Origin: Deltaproteobacteria bacterium
GTDB lineage: Bacteria > Desulfobacterota > Syntrophobacteria > Syntrophobacterales > Syntrophobacteraceae
Length of the DNA stretch: 64,000 nucleotides
Direction: 5' to 3'
NCBI GenBank assembly: GCA_021780695.1
Contig: JAJXYD010000023.1
Location: 41,825 to 105,824 of the forward strand
Part shown: positions 36,123-44,824 of the stretch, one piece after another
How positions within the stretch are numbered: the stretch's first letter is position 1
How the letters are laid out: every line of letters begins with the position of its first letter
Made by a program: the position numbers and the translations under genes
Notes under the pieces: model-generated
What the model was told of the DNA's origin: nothing
Databases searched by the model: none
Seen by the model: the letters and a program-made list of their open reading frames with translations, nothing else

Positions 36123-37313
36123 TTACAGGCGCAGGCCTGAGCGCAAAACGGTCATCCACCTGTAAAGGGTGAAGGTTACCGAGCGAAGATAGGGATTTGG
36201 AAGGTACAAAAGGACCTGGGCCAAAAATCGGGGTTTGCCGCCAAAATGTGCAATAAAGCCGTGGCGGCTGCACGCCTGCCCGGCAGTAAGCGGCTCGCCT
36301 TCTTCAACCGCCAGGGCCATCTGTTCGTCGAATTCGGAGTAGTCGCAAAAATCGTAGCCCTCCCGGGCCGCGATTTTTAGTACCTCGGAGGTAATGAGAT
36401 CATTGGGGTGGCGTTTAGCTTCGGTGCCGTCCCAACCTCTTTTCCACAAGGTGAAGGTCTTGCCAAAGGGGATACAGGTGATACCGCAAACGGGTTTTCC
36501 CTGGTACTCGGCCAAAAAGAGTCTTATGCACTCGAGGGGGCGGGCCGCATCCCACAGGGCAAAAAGATGGCGAACATCGGGCGGATTGGGCTCAACTCTT
36601 TGCCTCCGGCAGGTGGAGAGCATGAGATCGAAAAATACTTCGAGATCTTGCCTGCCCCCTTCCCTAATCCTAATGCCCCGGCTTACGGCCTGCCTTATTT
36701 TCCTGCGCGTTTGCCTGGCCATCCGCAAGTAGACGGGGGCAAATCCGGCCCTCAGGTCAAAAATCAGGGTGGCCCTGTACACACCAAGGGACATGCCGGG
36801 TATAAATCCCCTGCGCGCAAGACTTGCGGCCATTAAAGGACAGCAATCCGGAGGCTGCACCACCAGGGCCAGCAGCCTTTCGTTTTCGCAAATCTTTCGC
36901 ACAAGCTCGGCGGTAAAATTTACCAACTCCGGATATTGGACCGGCGCCACAGGCCCCCTGCTAATGTAGCCGATACCTCCCCACCACCTGAAACGGTGCA
37001 GGATCTGGAAACCTCCAACGATTTGGTCGGAAAGCGTAAGGACCACACGCACAAGTTTCCAGCCGTCAAGTTCTTTTAGCCGTGCCCAGATCGTGGACTG
37101 TTGGAATTGTCCCAGGGGGTGCTGAAGCAAAAAGTTGTCCCAGCACGAGTCCTTCCCACCTCTTGTGACCCAGGCCGATGCGGTTTGGCCTTCAAACACC
37201 CAATCGTGGAGCCTCTCATAGCCGCAAGAGGGCTCAAACTTAAACCCCATGAGATGATCCTTGCCTAAGGCGCACGATTTCGGAGGCAAAAACGTCTTCA
37301 GTGCTTTCCGCAT
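36123..37313 (-). CDS. FemAB-like transferase (lipid II glycyltransferase family fold)
   Basis: 396 residues with two GNAT-type lobes and a basic RMARQTRRKIRQAVSRGIRI segment near residues 205-225. The late motif TSEVLKIAAREGYDFCDYSEFD resembles the FemX/FemAB C-terminal lobe. The frame starts at ATG 37313 and overlaps the preceding gene by 16 bases, but ATG 37250 has a better AAGGA and would lose 21 residues. It likely transfers an acyl or aminoacyl group to a sugar. It is the last gene of the overlapping ACP module. Confidence 0.68.
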   Translation of the reverse strand: MRKALKTFLPPKSCALGKDHLMGFKFEPSCGYERLHDWVFEGQTASAWVTRGGKDSCWDNFLLQHPLGQFQQSTIWARLKELDGWKLVRVVLTLSDQIVGGFQILHRFRWWGGIGYISRGPVAPVQYPELVNFTAELVRKICENERLLALVVQPPDCCPLMAASLARRGFIPGMSLGVYRATLIFDLRAGFAPVYLRMARQTRRKIRQAVSRGIRIREGGRQDLEVFFDLMLSTCRRQRVEPNPPDVRHLFALWDAARPLECIRLFLAEYQGKPVCGITCIPFGKTFTLWKRGWDGTEAKRHPNDLITSEVLKIAAREGYDFCDYSEFDEQMALAVEEGEPLTAGQACSRHGFIAHFGGKPRFLAQVLLYLPNPYLRSVTFTLYRWMTVLRSGLRL

Positions 37314-38251
37314 CCAACCCTGGGAGTATACTCAGAGGCTCCCTCACGGCTTAGCTCGCTTACTTCCACCCTTCGCCGGCCTTTGACGGCCACCAGGGAT
37401 TTTCGCAAAACCGCGGCCATCACCATCGGCCATCCGCACGCGGCAAGTCTTAGCGCCCCGGCGTAGAGACCGGCCTCAAGCCCCTTTCGAGTCCAAAAGA
37501 AAACCATTCCGCCATGGAAAGCGTATCTTTCCAGCTTCTTTTTCCGCCCCCCCGGATAGAGGCCTGCCCGCTCCCGGCCGATTATAAGGCGGGCCGAACG
37601 CAAAAAGGGCGGTACGAAATTGACCGTATTTTCCGCATGCATCCTATAAAGGGCGGTATAGGGCGAATAGACAAGAATGCACTTGCCGCAGTAGCCCAGT
37701 TTTGAAACCATATCCACGTCATCGAGATGGAAAATCCCGGGCGTCCAGCCGCCTACATCGAGGAAAGCCTTTCGAGAAATCACTATAGCGTTTGTATACC
37801 AGCCGTGGGACCTGTCCTTGGTCATAAGGGCTTCATATTCGACAAATTCGAGCCTTTCGGGCATGTCGGCGGGTCCAAAGACGGGCACTGGGCCCGTAAA
37901 GTGGCGCACGGCCGAAATTATCACAGACGGACGCCTCCGGGCCACGAGCTGATCGTAGACATCCAGGGTCCACGGCACGAAAAGATCGTCTCCATCCAGA
38001 AAGATGAGGTATTCTCCCCGGGCCAGGGCGGCACCCCGATTCCGGGCCTCGATGGCTCCGCGGTTTTTGGGAAGCCCCAGGAGTTGGATCGAGTTCTCAT
38101 AGGGCTTTAGGATTTCGGTTGAGCCGTCCCCGGACCCATCGTCCACAACGATAACTTCTCTTATGGAGTTTTTCTGTGACAGGGCCGACCTGACGGCTCC
38201 GACGATAAACTTACGCTGATTATAGCAAGTGATAACAATACTATAGCGCAT
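37298..38251 (-). CDS. Family 2 glycosyltransferase
   Basis: 317 residues, beginning MRYSIVITCYNQRKFI. It has VIVVDDGSGDGSTEI, FLDGDDLFVPWTLD (DxD region) and FHLDDVDMVSKL as the acceptor-site motif. Two hydrophobic segments at the C terminus suggest membrane association. ATG 38251 is preceded by AAGAGA; the frame is open to 38308. It lies in the acyl-carrier module between the NAD-synthetase-like and FemAB-like genes, so its acceptor may be an acylated sugar. Confidence 0.85.
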   Translation of the reverse strand: MRYSIVITCYNQRKFIVGAVRSALSQKNSIREVIVVDDGSGDGSTEILKPYENSIQLLGLPKNRGAIEARNRGAALARGEYLIFLDGDDLFVPWTLDVYDQLVARRRPSVIISAVRHFTGPVPVFGPADMPERLEFVEYEALMTKDRSHGWYTNAIVISRKAFLDVGGWTPGIFHLDDVDMVSKLGYCGKCILVYSPYTALYRMHAENTVNFVPPFLRSARLIIGRERAGLYPGGRKKKLERYAFHGGMVFFWTRKGLEAGLYAGALRLAACGWPMVMAAVLRKSLVAVKGRRRVEVSELSREGASEYTPRVGCGKH

Positions 38252-38304
38252 AGATAAAATCTCTTGCCCAGCAGCGCTTCTCGTCTTTGGCTGCGGCTGT
38301 TTTC

Positions 38305-39315
38305 TCAACGGTCTCTATGAGACAGAGCGCTCTTTGGATTGTTGCCAGCGTTCAGGACGGGAGGCTCCCGGCGCATATATTGCGAAAACCTGCGTTTACT
38401 GCGAATATCTCGGAAGACCCGCTCCGCGCCATCGACGGGAATGCCTAGAACTCGGGCCGCCTGTTCCACGGCAATACCGGAGGCTTCCGCGTAGAGCAAC
38501 GGGTCGAGCAATTCGAAAGGAAGGCTAAAGAAAAACTCCTGCTCGGTTTGGGGCGCGGGGAAGGTTTCCGAAGACGGAGCCCGAAGGGTTATAGCCTCGG
38601 GAACGCCAAGGTAGGAAGCAAGCTGGTAGATCTGCACTTTAAAAAGGCCCGCCAGGGGATGGACATCCACGCCGATATCGCCATGGCGGACCATGAATCC
38701 GAGGTCGTATTCCGTGCGGTTATGCGTTCCCAAAACAGCATACCTCAGCCGTTCGGCATGGTAGTACTGCATTATCATGCGGCTTCGCTGCTTCATATTG
38801 GTAGCCGCAACTATGTCGAGGTATTCGGCAAGCGGCAGGCGCAGGCGCAACGTTTCTCCGTTGCGAGGCAAAAAGGCCTCAAGGAAAAAAACATTAAACC
38901 CCTGGCTTTCCAGGGGGTTGTGTCCCAAAACGATCCTGAAGCTCCAGCCCGGCCCGTAATCGGGAATCACCCGCCGTATTGCCTCATCTCTTTGCTTATA
39001 GCACCCAAGGCCTTCCAGAGCGGCGGTAAGGTCTTCCTTTATCCATCCTACGTCCAGAGCGCGCAGGAGATTTTCCGCAAGGACCTCGGATGCGGGTCCC
39101 ACCTCGCGTTCGGGCAGCACCACCCCCAAGACTCTGCGCGGCCCAAAGGCCCTGGCCGCCAAAGTAACAGCCACAGCAGAATCCACACCTCCGCTAACGG
39201 CTACCACAACGCCCCTTCGCCGAAGATTTATAAGGACCTCGGTTCTTAGAGCCTCCTCGATATTGGCCGCCCATAAGGCCGGGTCTATGCGCAACGAATC
39301 CTTTGAAAATACCAT
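38305..39315 (-). CDS. NAD-synthetase-like ATP-dependent amidoligase
   Basis: 336 residues, the ammonia-dependent NadE core only. It has the ATP-pyrophosphatase loop AVSGGVDSAVAV near 37-48, GTHNRTEYDLGFMVRHGD and DVHPLAGLFKVQIYQLASYLGVP, all typical of NadE. No glutaminase domain. It could be the NAD synthetase of the cell, but its place between acyl ligase and glycosyltransferase, six bases from the acyl ligase, suggests amidation of a carboxylate on the polymer, such as a uronic acid or acyl group. A neighbouring asparagine synthetase supports this idea. Confidence 0.75.
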   Translation of the reverse strand: MVFSKDSLRIDPALWAANIEEALRTEVLINLRRRGVVVAVSGGVDSAVAVTLAARAFGPRRVLGVVLPEREVGPASEVLAENLLRALDVGWIKEDLTAALEGLGCYKQRDEAIRRVIPDYGPGWSFRIVLGHNPLESQGFNVFFLEAFLPRNGETLRLRLPLAEYLDIVAATNMKQRSRMIMQYYHAERLRYAVLGTHNRTEYDLGFMVRHGDIGVDVHPLAGLFKVQIYQLASYLGVPEAITLRAPSSETFPAPQTEQEFFFSLPFELLDPLLYAEASGIAVEQAARVLGIPVDGAERVFRDIRSKRRFSQYMRREPPVLNAGNNPKSALSHRDR

Positions 39316-39321
39316 TTCCGT

Positions 39322-40920
39322 TTACCCATTGACCGGTCCGTCGGCCTCTAAAGTTCTCAAAAGGCTCCTGTCAATTTTACCGTGAGCGTTCCAGGGCATC
39401 TTTTCAAGAAATTCAACATACCGTGGAACCATGAAAGGCTCCATGTTCTTCGAGCAGTGATTGATTATTTCCCTGTGGCCGACTTTGGAGCCGGGCCGGC
39501 AGACAACGAAACACTTTATCGCCTGGCCCAGAATTTCGTCAGGGACTCCAATGACCGCTGCCTCCGATACTGCCTCCAGTTCGCAAACTATATTTTCAAT
39601 TTCCTTCGGGCTTACGCGCTCCCCCTTGGTCTTTATCTGTTCGTCTTTTCTGGCAAGGAAATAGAGGAAGCCATCCCTGTCTTTTCTGAAAAGGTCTCCC
39701 GAATAGAGAAGGACCTCCCCGGGAACTCGGCCCGGCCGGAAGGTCTTTTGGGTCAACTCGGGCGAGTTCCAGTAGCCCTGCATCACATTGGCCCCCTTTA
39801 TTACCAGTTCGCCAATCTGGTCGGGTCCAACCTCTTTTCCCTTTTCGTCGACAATAAATGCTCGACAATTGGGCATGGGCTTTCCAACCGAGTCGGGTCT
39901 CAAGTCGAGTTGTTCGGGGGGAAGGTAGGAAACGCGCTTGCACTCGGTAAGACCGTACATGGAATAAACCTTCGCGCAAGGGAAAATCTTTTGCAGCCCA
40001 CGGATATGTGCCGGGGGCAAAACTCCGCCGGTATTTGTGACATACCGAACGGAGCTCAGATCGTATTTAGACGGATTTGCCATCTTTAGGAGCAGCGAGG
40101 CGATAGTGGGCACAATCGGAAAGCCCGTTATTCTTTCCTGCTTAATGCATTCGAGTATCTTTACGGGAAAGGCGAAGGATTTTTGAACAAAGACCGTCCC
40201 CGAGAACATGAAAGCCATAAGGACCTGGTAGAGACCGTAATCGAAGGAAAGGGGCAAAACATTCAATATTTTATCCCCCGCGGTATTTTGAAGATATTCG
40301 ATGATACTGCGGGCGGCCGAAACAATGTTAAAGTGAGAGGACATTACGCCTTTGGGTTCCCCGGTAGACCCCGAAGTGTAGATAAGGGCCGCGAGATCGA
40401 AGTCGATTGCCCTTTCCCCCTGCGCGTTTACGTGCGAAGCGACCGGAGCCCAGTCGGATTTTTGAAAGATCTCGGCCCACAAAAAGGACCTGCCCCCAAA
40501 AGAGGCAGGAACCTCGGAGGTGTCTCCAACCCAGATGGTTTTTAATTTTTCGATCCCTTTTGCGGCCTCGGCGACAACGGCGGCCCTGGCGGCATCGGCA
40601 ACAAGAATCGAGGCTGCGCTGTCTCGGAGTATAACCTCAAGTTTTCTAGGCTTTACCGAGCTGTTAACGACTATAAAAGCGCCTCCCGCGCGCATGGCCG
40701 AAAAGAGCGAAATAACCGACTCAGCCGAATTATCTAAAAATATCGCCACCCTTTCCCCAGGTCCAAGCCCGATAAGCCTAAGTGCCCGGGCAAGCCGGCG
40801 GCATGCCTTATCAATCGCCTGATAGGTCCAACGCTGCTCAGCGCAAATGAGAGCTTCCTTTTCAGGATAGAGCTTTGCGGATAATTTCAAAAAGTCGTCG
40901 ACCAGAACGGGAGCAAACAT
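39322..40920 (-). CDS. AMP-forming acyl-CoA/acyl-ACP ligase
   Basis: 532 residues of the ANL superfamily: P-loop YTSGSTGEPKGV, A5-like YGLTECKR, the ATP Asp in YSGDLFRKD and the catalytic Lys in AHGKIDRS near the end. The YLPPEQLDLRPDSVGKPMPN segment is like the acyl ligase that goes with exosortase A loci. It activates a carboxylic acid as adenylate and passes it to CoA or to one of the two acyl carrier proteins encoded nearby. Its stop is six bases before the NadE-like gene. Confidence 0.85.
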   Translation of the reverse strand: MFAPVLVDDFLKLSAKLYPEKEALICAEQRWTYQAIDKACRRLARALRLIGLGPGERVAIFLDNSAESVISLFSAMRAGGAFIVVNSSVKPRKLEVILRDSAASILVADAARAAVVAEAAKGIEKLKTIWVGDTSEVPASFGGRSFLWAEIFQKSDWAPVASHVNAQGERAIDFDLAALIYTSGSTGEPKGVMSSHFNIVSAARSIIEYLQNTAGDKILNVLPLSFDYGLYQVLMAFMFSGTVFVQKSFAFPVKILECIKQERITGFPIVPTIASLLLKMANPSKYDLSSVRYVTNTGGVLPPAHIRGLQKIFPCAKVYSMYGLTECKRVSYLPPEQLDLRPDSVGKPMPNCRAFIVDEKGKEVGPDQIGELVIKGANVMQGYWNSPELTQKTFRPGRVPGEVLLYSGDLFRKDRDGFLYFLARKDEQIKTKGERVSPKEIENIVCELEAVSEAAVIGVPDEILGQAIKCFVVCRPGSKVGHREIINHCSKNMEPFMVPRYVEFLEKMPWNAHGKIDRSLLRTLEADGPVNG

Positions 40921-40937
40921 GATAGAGAGAGCCTTTT

Positions 40938-42356
40938 TTAGCGATTACTGCTTTTTTTGGTCACAAGGCTTCCAAGATATTTGTTTTTGAAGATAACCCG
41001 GTCGCGCAGTTGGCATAAATTGCGCCTTACTGCTGTTTTAAACCAGCAATTGAACGTGTAGCCAAGCTCTCCCCGGTAATGGGGCGAAAGATCGGGCTCA
41101 CCGGACTGGTGGTCGGATTCCGGACAATAGCGCTCGACAATTTTACCAAGCCTCATCCAGTTGAGCGCCGGCTCGATTGAGCGCAGCCGTCCGATAAAAT
41201 CTGTAATTTTCTCCCAGCCATCGGCAAAATCCCGGGTATGCTGCACTATCAAAACCGGGCGGCCGAAGAAAAGGTCGCAGGCAAAATCTTCGAGCCTGTT
41301 TGGATATCGTCTCAGAAAGAGGGGCAGGCCATAATGGTTTATTGCGGGGGCGATCGCATCCCGGACTTTGAGGCCCCCGGAATAGTCGCGGGCAAAAAGG
41401 GTGCTGTTGACCGCTCCGGCAAACCGGTATCGACTAAGAACACGCATGGATTGTTCGGAAAAGGCTCCATGGGGGAAAACTATCGTATTGTCATAGGAGA
41501 GGCCAAAAATGCGTTTATGCTTTTCCATGCGGTTTCTGGCAAGGCAGACTTTCCAATCGAGAACTGTTTCTTTGGTCTCGGCGAATTCCCCGGCCGTATG
41601 ATCGCAACCATGAACGCAAATGCTCATTCTTTCGCGATTTTTATTGAAAAGCCCGATTGTTTTGGTGCTCGATTTTCTGTAATTCCAGGGGATGAAGGCT
41701 ATTGTGACTGAAAAATCATAATCATTAACAACCTGGGCCATCCTATCGTAATCGATAAATCCATAACTGCGCTGCAGGGTGGGATCGTCGATTATAAGAT
41801 TTGCGCTTGGAAAACATCCAGCATGTTGGATATATTTAAAAAACATGGCAAAGGGCATGAGTTTTCCAAAAACCGCATCGAGATTGAACTTCGCATCAAC
41901 CGGATCATCCAGGTCGATTATCTCGTTTTGAGCCAGGGAGAACCAATCGCAGCCATCCTTTCCAAGCAATGTTAAGAAGGGTTGATGGTTTAAAGAGATG
42001 ATCGTTTGGGCCTCTTCGGATTTAGGAAGGACATTTAACACTCCAGGGTTTTTAGCGGAAATGGAAAGTCCGGCCAACTGCCTGGTTATTTCCCGTTGTG
42101 GACCTATGCGGTAGACACTTCCGGGGCAAGGGCTAAAAGCTTTTTCTCCGTCTTTTCGATCAGGGCCGTAGACCAGAACCGATTGGGCCGGAGGCACATC
42201 GGCCAGCAGGCGAAGGTGTTCCCGGCGAACAATTATAGAATAGCCCCACGCCGGGCCGGGGCGATTTAACGACTCACAGCCGAAAAATCGAGCCATTTTA
42301 ATGAGATTTCCCGCATCTGGATCAAAGGCGTTGTTAGAAACGATAAATACATTCAT
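40938..42356 (-). CDS. NodB-type polysaccharide-deacetylase-like protein
   Basis: About 472 residues, cytoplasmic. The central part has NLIIDDPTLQRSYGFIDY with the first-metal Asp, ICVHGCDHTAGEF with the His-x3-His-like pair and VFPHGAFSEQSM as the later motif of carbohydrate esterase 4 relatives. No signal peptide. The first 170 residues are not assigned. ATG 42356 begins MNVFIVSNNAFDPD; the frame is open from TTG 42371. It may remove acetyl groups from a nucleotide sugar or lipid-linked sugar. Flanked by the acyl ligase and the beta-helix acyltransferase. Confidence 0.72.
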   Translation of the reverse strand: MNVFIVSNNAFDPDAGNLIKMARFFGCESLNRPGPAWGYSIIVRREHLRLLADVPPAQSVLVYGPDRKDGEKAFSPCPGSVYRIGPQREITRQLAGLSISAKNPGVLNVLPKSEEAQTIISLNHQPFLTLLGKDGCDWFSLAQNEIIDLDDPVDAKFNLDAVFGKLMPFAMFFKYIQHAGCFPSANLIIDDPTLQRSYGFIDYDRMAQVVNDYDFSVTIAFIPWNYRKSSTKTIGLFNKNRERMSICVHGCDHTAGEFAETKETVLDWKVCLARNRMEKHKRIFGLSYDNTIVFPHGAFSEQSMRVLSRYRFAGAVNSTLFARDYSGGLKVRDAIAPAINHYGLPLFLRRYPNRLEDFACDLFFGRPVLIVQHTRDFADGWEKITDFIGRLRSIEPALNWMRLGKIVERYCPESDHQSGEPDLSPHYRGELGYTFNCWFKTAVRRNLCQLRDRVIFKNKYLGSLVTKKSSNR

Positions 42357-42401
42357 GGGCGGCTTCGACAATCGGGTTACCCAAAGGGATGGTTAAAGAC
42401 A

Positions 42402-42890
42402 TTATTTGCGCCTGATCGGGAAAAGATTCGAGACGAAGTCCTCGTAGCTTTTTACCTGATTTGCGGGTTTTCCAACTCTGGCCAGGGGCTCGGCGGCAAT
42501 TGCTCCAACCAGGGTAAAGGGAGGGACATCGGCATTTACAACGCTTCCCGCGGATAGCACAGCGCCTTCGCCGATTGTAACGACCTTGCCGCCCGGAGCC
42601 GAGATTACGCAGCATGGCCCGATATAGACGTTTTTTTCGATAATGAGCTTACCCGGACCACGAAAGTGGGCCAGAATAAGGGTTCGGGGCGCTATTTGAA
42701 CTCCATCGCCTATTTCGACCTGTGTTGGGTATTCATTTTCCAGGTAGACATCGTCGCCTATAAATACATTTTCACCAATCCTAACGCCCCTGCATCTGTG
42801 CAGAAAAACACGGACCCCGGACCCGGGGGTAAATCGGGCCAACATATGCAAGGCTCTATTGATTATTCTACCGGGCAAGGGTCCTCTCAT
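42402..42890 (-). CDS. Left-handed beta-helix acyltransferase
   Basis: 162 residues with hexapeptide repeats (IGENVFIGDDVYLEN, IGDGVQIAPRTLIL, IIEKNVYIGPCCVIS, IGEGAVLSAGSVVN) forming a left-handed helix of the serine-O-acetyltransferase type. ATG 42890 has AGGAG five bases upstream and overlaps the ACP gene by 23 bases, pointing to coupled translation. It likely puts an acetyl or an ACP-bound acyl group onto a sugar hydroxyl or amine. The longer frame to 43004 runs through the ACP gene and is not used. Confidence 0.82.
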   Translation of the reverse strand: MRGPLPGRIINRALHMLARFTPGSGVRVFLHRCRGVRIGENVFIGDDVYLENEYPTQVEIGDGVQIAPRTLILAHFRGPGKLIIEKNVYIGPCCVISAPGGKVVTIGEGAVLSAGSVVNADVPPFTLVGAIAAEPLARVGKPANQVKSYEDFVSNLFPIRRK

Positions 42891-43146
42891 GGGGGCTCCT
42901 GGTTGGCTGGAGGAGGTGTTTTGCCACTTTATCCCTGATATCCGACAAGCTTTTAAGTTCCACCATTTCCTCCTCGGTGAATTGGAAATCGAATTTTTGC
43001 TCAAGGGCCAGTATCAGTTCGACGTGTTTAAGGGAGGTCCAGGCGGCCTCCCGGAAGCGCAGGACCTCCTCGCCGAGCCCCAAGGAGCGTTTCATTACCA
43101 AAGAGAAGGTCTCAACGACCATGCGTTCCAACTCATTTTGCGTCAT
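42868..43146 (-). CDS. Acyl carrier protein, first copy
   Basis: 92 residues of four-helix ACP plan. The phosphopantetheine serine is in AWTSLKHVELI, where the usual DSL is TSL; the following VELILALE helix and ELKSLSDI are normal. ATG 43146 lies inside the end of the FkbH-like gene and has GAGGGTG just upstream. It should carry an acyl group made or activated by the FkbH-like protein or the acyl ligase. Confidence 0.85.
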   Translation of the reverse strand: MTQNELERMVVETFSLVMKRSLGLGEEVLRFREAAWTSLKHVELILALEQKFDFQFTEEEMVELKSLSDIRDKVAKHLLQPTRSPHERTLAR

Positions 43147-44824
43147 AGCCACCCTCTAAGAGTGAGACGGTGACCCCGGGCGGCCGCACGGGAGGTCCCA
43201 GGAACTTAAGCGCACAGAGCCCTTCAGAGGATTCAAGGGGCTGTCCCGAGGCCTTTTCCAGCCACTCGAGCGCGGGTTGATTGCGCGGGCCCTTCCGCCA
43301 TCGGCAATAAACCCTTCGGCCCTTCAGCTTACGTTGTGCGAGGGCTAGAGCCTGCCCTATCATAACGGCTTCGAGCTGCCGTCCCAAAGCGCGGCAGCTA
43401 ATACATAGTTCTTCGATAGCAAGATCTTTACCGAGGCGTTTAACAACCATCATGAAGATAAGACCGCTATCCGAGAGCCTGTCCTTTAGGTAAGCGCCTA
43501 CAACCGCTGAATCGCACGAACTCATATAGCGGGCCATTTGGGCTTCCGGAATGCGTCCCAGAGCCACATTGAACTGGTTGGTCTTCCGGGAAAGCTCGCT
43601 CAATCGCGCAAGGCGGCTCATGGGGTCGAGGGCCAATTGAAGGTGTACGTTTAAGAGCGAAAAATAGTCCTCTTCGCTTACGGTCTCAGCCAGAAGGGCC
43701 GAGCGAGCCTGCGAGGCCTTGAGATCGTGGGTGCGCAGACGGTCGTCTTTGCCATATCGCCACCGCCATAAGCCCGGATAGTACTCAAGGCCCCGCAGGG
43801 TCTCGAAAGGATCGGGGCGGGCGTGAAGCGTTTGAAGGCCGGGCAGCCTCATAGCCACACTTGCAAGCTCTCCGGGATTGTCATCGACATAGAGAATAGC
43901 ATCAAAGGAAATACGCAACTGCCGGGAGATCTCCAGAAGGGAGTCGGCTTTATCCGTCCACCCGATCCGGGTTGCTGAAAAGTCGGTCCAGGATATTGGG
44001 AAGTCTTCGCGAACCGTGAACAACTCTTCAACATCCCGGCGTTGGTTTCGAGAAACAAGAGCGAGAAAAACACCGCGCTTTGGCAGCCCATGGAGGTAGC
44101 CCTGAAGCTCCTTGTGCCCGGGGGTAAGGTCGATCCCCTCTCTTCCATCCTCGCCCAGGACCCCGCTATAGAGCGTATTATCAAGGTCTAGCGCCACCGC
44201 CTTTATCGGGGGGAAAACCGCACCCGGAACCCACTTGCAGGCAATTTCACGGGCAACATCGGTAAGAGCGCTGCGGCTAAGTTTTGTACCGCCAAGAGAT
44301 TCCAAACGGGTGTCGAAAAAATCGTCCCCGAGTTTTTGGGCAGTTTCAGACATCCCGGCTATGTAGCAGGCGGCAATTCCGTCCACAGCCCTTTGAAGGT
44401 CCAACTCCATCGAGGAGGAGGCGAAGCTTAGCATTACGATAATGGGCGCAGTGGAAACCCCTCGCAACTGACTCAGCCGAAGTGAGAGCCACCGTACCAT
44501 CTCGAGGTCGTCCAGACCTTCGTAGCGCAGCCTGTCGAGCCAGATTAGCTCGGCATCCGCAGCCCGGCTCATTTTGGAAAAATCCAGCGCATCGCTATAG
44601 TCGCTGTAGATAAACTGCGCGGCCCAGCCCCCGAAAGCGGCATAGGAGGCCATCATGGTGGCCACGAGTTCGAAGGCATGATTGCGATGGACCCTCAAGA
44701 TGATCGTTTTTAGAGGCCAACCGGCCTGCAATTTCAAAAGCTCCCAAAGCCTTGGACACTCGGAGAACAATTCCGTCTGCCACTCGGCTCTTGTGAGGTC
44801 CGCTCCCGCGCCTCTCTCACTCAT
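43133..44824 (-). CDS. FkbH-like HAD protein (acyl-ACP loading)
   Basis: 563 residues. The HAD-IIIC domain has ALDLDNTLYSGVLGEDG with the catalytic D-x-D, LVSRNQ and YVDDNPGEL. The region before it is the usual FkbH N-terminal domain, and a GNAT-like region lies at the C terminus. FkbH proteins make glyceryl-ACP from 1,3-bisphosphoglycerate in polyketide pathways. Here it sits between an asparagine synthetase (8-base overlap) and an ACP gene, so a three-carbon or related acyl unit may be placed on the polymer. Its presence in a polysaccharide locus is notable. Confidence 0.88.
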   Translation of the reverse strand: MSERGAGADLTRAEWQTELFSECPRLWELLKLQAGWPLKTIILRVHRNHAFELVATMMASYAAFGGWAAQFIYSDYSDALDFSKMSRAADAELIWLDRLRYEGLDDLEMVRWLSLRLSQLRGVSTAPIIVMLSFASSSMELDLQRAVDGIAACYIAGMSETAQKLGDDFFDTRLESLGGTKLSRSALTDVAREIACKWVPGAVFPPIKAVALDLDNTLYSGVLGEDGREGIDLTPGHKELQGYLHGLPKRGVFLALVSRNQRRDVEELFTVREDFPISWTDFSATRIGWTDKADSLLEISRQLRISFDAILYVDDNPGELASVAMRLPGLQTLHARPDPFETLRGLEYYPGLWRWRYGKDDRLRTHDLKASQARSALLAETVSEEDYFSLLNVHLQLALDPMSRLARLSELSRKTNQFNVALGRIPEAQMARYMSSCDSAVVGAYLKDRLSDSGLIFMMVVKRLGKDLAIEELCISCRALGRQLEAVMIGQALALAQRKLKGRRVYCRWRKGPRNQPALEWLEKASGQPLESSEGLCALKFLGPPVRPPGVTVSLLEGGYDAK

